In this document: piece after piece, positions 14,446-17,479 of the stretch
How positions within the stretch are numbered: the stretch's first letter is position 1
Layout: the number at the start of each line of letters is the position of its first letter
Made by a program: the position numbers and the translations under genes
The notes under the pieces: model-generated
The model's database searches: none
The model's input: the letters and a program-made list of their open reading frames with translations, nothing else
Told to the model about the DNA's origin: nothing
Source: an uncultured Bacillota bacterium
Lineage (GTDB): Bacteria; Bacillota_I; Bacilli_A; RFN20; CAG-449
Direction of reading: 5' to 3'
DNA: 17,479 nt
Assembly (NCBI GenBank): GCA_905204225.1
Contig: CAJKZK010000029.1
Coordinates: 1-17,479 of the forward strand

Positions 14446-15074
14446 TTTCTTACTCCAAAAGTTAATTTTTCTTTTTTTATTTTATAATCAGGACAATATT
14501 CTTTCATTTTATTATAAAAATTTTTACTATGATTTTGATAAAAATCATGACACAATTCATGAATTACAACTTGATCAATTAAATCAATAGAAAAATGAAT
14601 AAGATTTTCATTAAAAACAAGTTCTTTTTTTCTATATTTATTAATTCCAAAAACCGAACACATTTGCTTAATTTTTATATCATGATAACCTAAATTCATA
14701 ATCTTTTCATAATACCTAACTCTTTCAGTAATTATAATTAATAAATATTTTTTAGCTAATATTTTTTTACCTTGATATAAAACATATACATTATCTATTA
14801 AATTATTATCTTCTTTAGGATATATTCTTTCTATTTCTCCTAAAATATAAGCATAATTCCCTTCAATAAGAGGATCATTATTAAATTTAGCAATAATTCT
14901 TTCTTTAAATCTTTTATTTAAATCATTTTCAAGTCTTTTTAAGGAATAATGATTATTAATTCTAACAAAAATCATTCCATATGCATAATGATATGTATTA
15001 GAAGTTCTAGAAACATAATTAACCATTACCTTAACTGGATATCCTTTTATATTCAAAATTACTTGTTGTCTCAT
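14442..15074 (-). CDS. YgjP-like zinc metallopeptidase (DUF45, SprT-like fold)
   Basis: 210-residue protein of the YgjP/DUF45 metallopeptidase-like family. The zinc site is IHELCHDFYQNHSKNFY (171-187): His172 and His176 are ligands, Glu173 the catalytic base, and His182 in the NHSxxF motif the likely third ligand. The N-terminal part (about 1-125) is the family's beta-rich region. The usual WGS-containing strand before the active site is replaced by CSVFGINKYRKKELVFN (139-155), which is degenerate. The function of the family is poorly known; some members lie next to restriction or DNA-repair genes. The start has no clear ribosome binding site, and TATAAT sequences lie only 7-14 nt upstream, so the mRNA may be nearly leaderless. 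It overlaps the methyltransferase gene by 4 nt. Confidence 0.88.
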   Translation of the reverse strand: MRQQVILNIKGYPVKVMVNYVSRTSNTYHYAYGMIFVRINNHYSLKRLENDLNKRFKERIIAKFNNDPLIEGNYAYILGEIERIYPKEDNNLIDNVYVLYQGKKILAKKYLLIIITERVRYYEKIMNLGYHDIKIKQMCSVFGINKYRKKELVFNENLIHFSIDLIDQVVIHELCHDFYQNHSKNFYNKMKEYCPDYKIKKEKLTFGVRK

Positions 15075-15116
15075 AGCTAAATTATATATTATATAATTGT
15101 TTAGAGGTATTAAATT
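15075..15116. promoter_or_regulatory. 42-bp divergent promoter region
   Basis: This short gap between the divergent metallopeptidase and DUF523 genes is almost pure A/T and contains TATAAT on both strands (15092-15097 on plus; 15081-15086 and 15088-15093 on minus). No convincing -35 was found for either direction. AGAGGT at 15103-15108 is the ribosome binding site of the plus-strand gene. Confidence 0.4.
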
Positions 15117-15563
15117 ATGGAAAAAGTTTTAATTAGTGCATGTTTAATTGGTGAAAACACAAAATATAATGGAGGTAATAACTTTATTAAAAGTGTAGAA
15201 AAACTTTATCCTTTATGTGATTTAATAATTATTTGTCCTGAAGTTATGTCAGGATTAAAAACTCCTAGAAGCCCTAGTGAAATAAAAAATGGAAAAGTAA
15301 TTAATAAAGCCAATAAAGATGTTACATCTTTTTTTAAAAGTGGAGCTTCATTAATTACTTATATAGCAGAACAAAACAATGTTAAATATGCTTTATTAAA
15401 AGAAAATTCTCCTTCATGTGGAGTACATCATATTTATGATGGTACTTTTTCTAATAATTTAATTAAAGGTAATGGTATTGCTACTCAAGAATTAATCAAA
15501 AAAGGTATTCAAGTTTTTTCAGAAAAAGAAATCGATAAATTAATCGAAATACTTAAAAATTAA
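15117..15563 (+). CDS. DUF523 protein, TudS-like (thiouracil desulfurase family)
   Basis: 148-residue protein of the DUF523 family, whose characterised member TudS is a [4Fe-4S] enzyme that removes sulfur from thiouracil. Family blocks are intact: ISACLIGENTKYNGG (6-20), IICPEVMSGLKTPRSPSE (38-55) and LLKENSPSCGVHH (93-105). Cys9, Cys40 and Cys101 are the conserved cysteines expected to hold the cluster. Length is normal for the single-domain form. It is the only plus-strand gene in the window. It starts with AGAGGT about 8 nt upstream and ends convergently with the AAA ATPase, the two stop codons overlapping over 15560-15563. Desulfurase activity on thiolated pyrimidines, possibly from tRNA breakdown, is plausible from the family. 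The substrate here is inferred, not shown. Confidence 0.92.
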   Translation: MEKVLISACLIGENTKYNGGNNFIKSVEKLYPLCDLIIICPEVMSGLKTPRSPSEIKNGKVINKANKDVTSFFKSGASLITYIAEQNNVKYALLKENSPSCGVHHIYDGTFSNNLIKGNGIATQELIKKGIQVFSEKEIDKLIEILKN

Positions 15564-16858
15564 TTTTTAAAATATTCATATATTAATTCTTCAACTACTC
15601 CTGAATCTAACATTGTTTCAGTCATCAATTTAGGAACTAAAATTTTAAATATTTCTTTCTTTTCTAATAAAATATTTTTAGCTAATTCATATTGTTTATT
15701 TCTTATTTGTGATTTAATTAATTCAATTTCTTCTAATTTCTTTTGCGAATAAACATGATTAGTATAATCGTCATCATAATACATATAATTATCATAACCT
15801 AACATACCATTTTTTAGCATTTCATTAATAACTTCTTCTGCATTATCAATAGAATTTTCACTCAACATATAAGGACCATTATTAAACAAAACATTACCTA
15901 AATAATATCCATAATTAATTGCAATACTATTTAACATATCTTTAAAAGAAAAGATTTTTTTAGTTACTTCTTCTTCATAATCATCATCGTCATCAAGTAT
16001 ATCACTAAAAAATATTGAACCAGTTGATGAACCACCGTTATCAATATTTAGAATATAATTTCCTTTATTAAGAGTTCTAGCTACTATAAATTTTCCCACT
16101 TCTGCATAAGCAATAATTTTCTTATCTATTTTAGATACACCAACATCAATACTTTCTTTGATAATCTTATTAGCAACATTTAAAAATAATTTATCATCAA
16201 TTTCTTCTTTATCTGTCTCAATTAAACATTGATTAATTAAAGTTTTAAGACCTGAAGAAGAAAAAGAATTAGTTAACAAAGCCATTCTATCAAGTGATGT
16301 TTGAAATTTATAATTACATTTATTAATATAATAATTTAAAATTTCTTTTCTTGAATTTAAATCTGGATAAGAAATAAATATTTTCATATCAATTCTACCA
16401 GGTCTAACTAATGCTTGTGGTATCGAGCCATAATCATTTGCAGTTCCTACTAAAAATACATTATTTTTACTATCCATTCCATCAATTAATGATAATAACA
16501 TTGTTAAATTACTTCTTAATGTATCTGATTCATATTCTGAATCAGGAACAAAACGACTTATTTCATCAATAAAAATAATGCTTGGACCATTTTTACTAGC
16601 TTTTTTATATAATTTTTTAAATCTTGATTGAGCAAACATTTTTGTTGTATCAAATTCATAAAAATTAACATTAGTTTCACTAGCTAAAACTTTAGCAAAT
16701 AATGTCTTTCCATTACCTGGTTCACCATATAAAATTAATCCTTTAGGGATATAACTTCCTCTTGAAGCATATTTTTCTCTATTATTTAATACATCTATAA
16801 CTTTTCTTAGTTCCTTTTTTTCTAATTCGTACCCTGCAATATCATTTAATTTTTCCAT
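15560..16858 (-). CDS. Soluble FtsH-like AAA ATPase with inactivated M41 peptidase domain
   Basis: 432-residue AAA ATPase related to FtsH but without its membrane helices. The ATPase module (about 5-240) has Walker A GEPGNGKT (45-52), Walker B IIFIDE (94-99) and the second region of homology ending LVRPGRID, with Arg152 and Arg155 as probable arginine fingers. The rest aligns with the FtsH M41 peptidase: FtsH VAYHEAGHA corresponds to IAYAEVGKF (249-257), so both zinc-binding His are lost (Ala252, Lys256) while Glu253 remains. The family's TTGA..D block is SSTGSIFFSD (277-286), and the C-terminal ETMLDSGVVEELI still resembles FtsH. It should be an ATP-driven unfoldase or remodelling factor, not a protease. 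The ATG at 16856-16858 has AAAGG 7 nt upstream; a TTG six codons earlier is less likely. It overlaps the rtcB-like gene by 17 nt, implying a joint role. Confidence 0.88.
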   Translation of the reverse strand: MEKLNDIAGYELEKKELRKVIDVLNNREKYASRGSYIPKGLILYGEPGNGKTLFAKVLASETNVNFYEFDTTKMFAQSRFKKLYKKASKNGPSIIFIDEISRFVPDSEYESDTLRSNLTMLLSLIDGMDSKNNVFLVGTANDYGSIPQALVRPGRIDMKIFISYPDLNSRKEILNYYINKCNYKFQTSLDRMALLTNSFSSSGLKTLINQCLIETDKEEIDDKLFLNVANKIIKESIDVGVSKIDKKIIAYAEVGKFIVARTLNKGNYILNIDNGGSSTGSIFFSDILDDDDDYEEEVTKKIFSFKDMLNSIAINYGYYLGNVLFNNGPYMLSENSIDNAEEVINEMLKNGMLGYDNYMYYDDDYTNHVYSQKKLEEIELIKSQIRNKQYELAKNILLEKKEIFKILVPKLMTETMLDSGVVEELIYEYFKN

Positions 16859-17479
16859 ATATTTTCCTTTCTTCAACTGCTTTAAAATTATAAGTTGGTT
16901 TAATTATAGAAATAATATCTACAGTTGATAAAATATTATCTATAATTTGCTTACTATCTTTATAAGCAAAACATGATTCATCTTTAGTACTTTCTACAAT
17001 AGAAGTAGAATAAATACCTTCCATTGATTTAATAAAATCACTAAGTGAAATTTCTTTTATTGCTTCACTTCTTGATAATTTTCTACCCGAGCCATGAGGA
17101 GCAGAATAATTAAATTCTTTATTACTTTTACCTCTAGCAATAATACAGCCATCTTTCATATTTAATGGAATAATTACTTTTTCACCTAAATAACTAGCTA
17201 TTGAACCTTTCCTTAAAATTAAATCATCCATATTAATATAATTATGAATACTTTCAAATCCTTTTAATTTTTTATAATGTAAAGATAAATATTTACAAAT
17301 TTTTTTAGCAATTAATTCTCTATTTAATGAAGCAAATTTTTGACATATATCCATATCAAAAATATAATCATCATATAACTGACCTTCTAAATAACATAAA
17401 TCATCATCAATAAAATATTCTTTTTTTAATTCTTTTATCTTTTCATTTATTAATTTTTCTTTATTTTCTTTTTTTAATT
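16842..17479 (-). CDS. rtcB: RtcB-family RNA ligase, N-terminus beyond the window edge
   Basis: C-terminal 212 residues of an RtcB-family 3'-phosphate RNA ligase, which joins 2',3'-cyclic phosphate or 3'-phosphate RNA ends to 5'-OH ends using GTP and Mn2+. Key blocks are FDMDICQKFASLNRELIA, SIHNYIN (a conserved His-Asn metal/guanylate motif), LRKGSIAS, VIIPLNMKDGCIIARG and SAPHGSGRKLSR, whose His is the predicted guanylylated residue, then SCFAYKD. The frame is open upstream of the first internal ATG (17352-17354) through to 17479, and that stretch (ELKKEYFIDDDLCYLEGQ) also fits the family, so the gene is partial and does not start at 17354. The compact layout matches the shorter bacterial RtcB forms. 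It ends TGA inside the start of the FtsH-like ATPase gene (17-nt overlap), indicating an operon in which the ATPase may act with the ligase. Confidence 0.9.
   Translation of the reverse strand, partial: LKKENKEKLINEKIKELKKEYFIDDDLCYLEGQLYDDYIFDMDICQKFASLNRELIAKKICKYLSLHYKKLKGFESIHNYINMDDLILRKGSIASYLGEKVIIPLNMKDGCIIARGKSNKEFNYSAPHGSGRKLSRSEAIKEISLSDFIKSMEGIYSTSIVESTKDESCFAYKDSKQIIDNILSTVDIISIIKPTYNFKAVEERKIYGKIK

Noticed and set aside
1..17479. Mycoplasma-type genetic code (TGA = Trp), suggested by the extreme AT content
   Set aside because: TGA is the stop of lspA and the rtcB-like gene, and conserved Trp positions in IleS are TGG.
1..17479. CRISPR arrays, tRNA or rRNA genes, insertion sequences, integrases, attachment sites
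   Set aside because: No regularly spaced repeats, cloverleaf or rRNA-like segments, or transposase/recombinase motifs were seen on either strand.

Overview
The window is very AT-rich and gene-dense. Three signs point to a low-GC Gram-positive lineage (Bacillota/Mycoplasmatota): a T-box leader in front of ileS, the ileS-lspA-rluD order, and AGGAGG-type ribosome binding sites. TGA is used as a stop (lspA and the rtcB-like gene end in TGA) and Trp is TGG, so the standard bacterial code applies and this is not a code-4 mycoplasma. Several lipoproteins, a BspA-type repeat protein and a membrane-anchored GH3 enzyme fit a host-associated (for example gut) uncultured Bacilli or Erysipelotrichia-like organism. 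That placement is inference. All genes but one lie on the minus strand.

Minus-strand layout, read from the right edge in transcription order. (1) 17479-15560: the C-terminal part of an RtcB-family RNA ligase (cut by the window edge) overlaps a soluble FtsH-derived AAA ATPase whose zinc-protease site is destroyed. (2) 15117-15563 (+): a DUF523/TudS-like gene runs convergently into that ATPase. (3) 15074-12523: a tightly packed set of YgjP-like metallopeptidase, SpoU-family RNA 2'-O-methyltransferase, BspA-like leucine-rich-repeat lipoprotein and a 33-residue one-helix membrane peptide. (4) 12415-10305: an AgrC-like histidine kinase and an AgrA/LytR-like LytTR response regulator, with their own promoter, an upstream inverted repeat and a terminator. 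(5) 10164-6210: a separate transcription unit of a domain-permuted GH3 enzyme with a membrane segment at each end, a four-helix membrane protein and a lipoprotein, closed by a strong terminator. (6) 6042-4314: a strong promoter drives a 34-residue mini-protein, then two tandem paralogous lipoprotein genes. The second of these is frameshifted at an A8 tract. (7) 4281-1: a promoter, an isoleucine T-box riboswitch, ileS, lspA and rluD (running off the left edge), each overlapping the next.

The right and left ends are RNA maturation, translation and lipoprotein-processing housekeeping genes. LspA would mature the four or more lipoproteins encoded here. The centre (about 4.3-13.7 kb) is an accessory cell-surface region: a sensor pair, an anchored glycosidase-like enzyme, repeat-protein and lipoprotein paralogues, and two tiny ORFs. 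The most unusual items are the RtcB-plus-dead-FtsH pair, the GH3-membrane-lipoprotein unit beside a two-component system without a visible peptide-processing gene, and the tandem lipoproteins with identical ends, divergent middles and a slippage-prone A tract.
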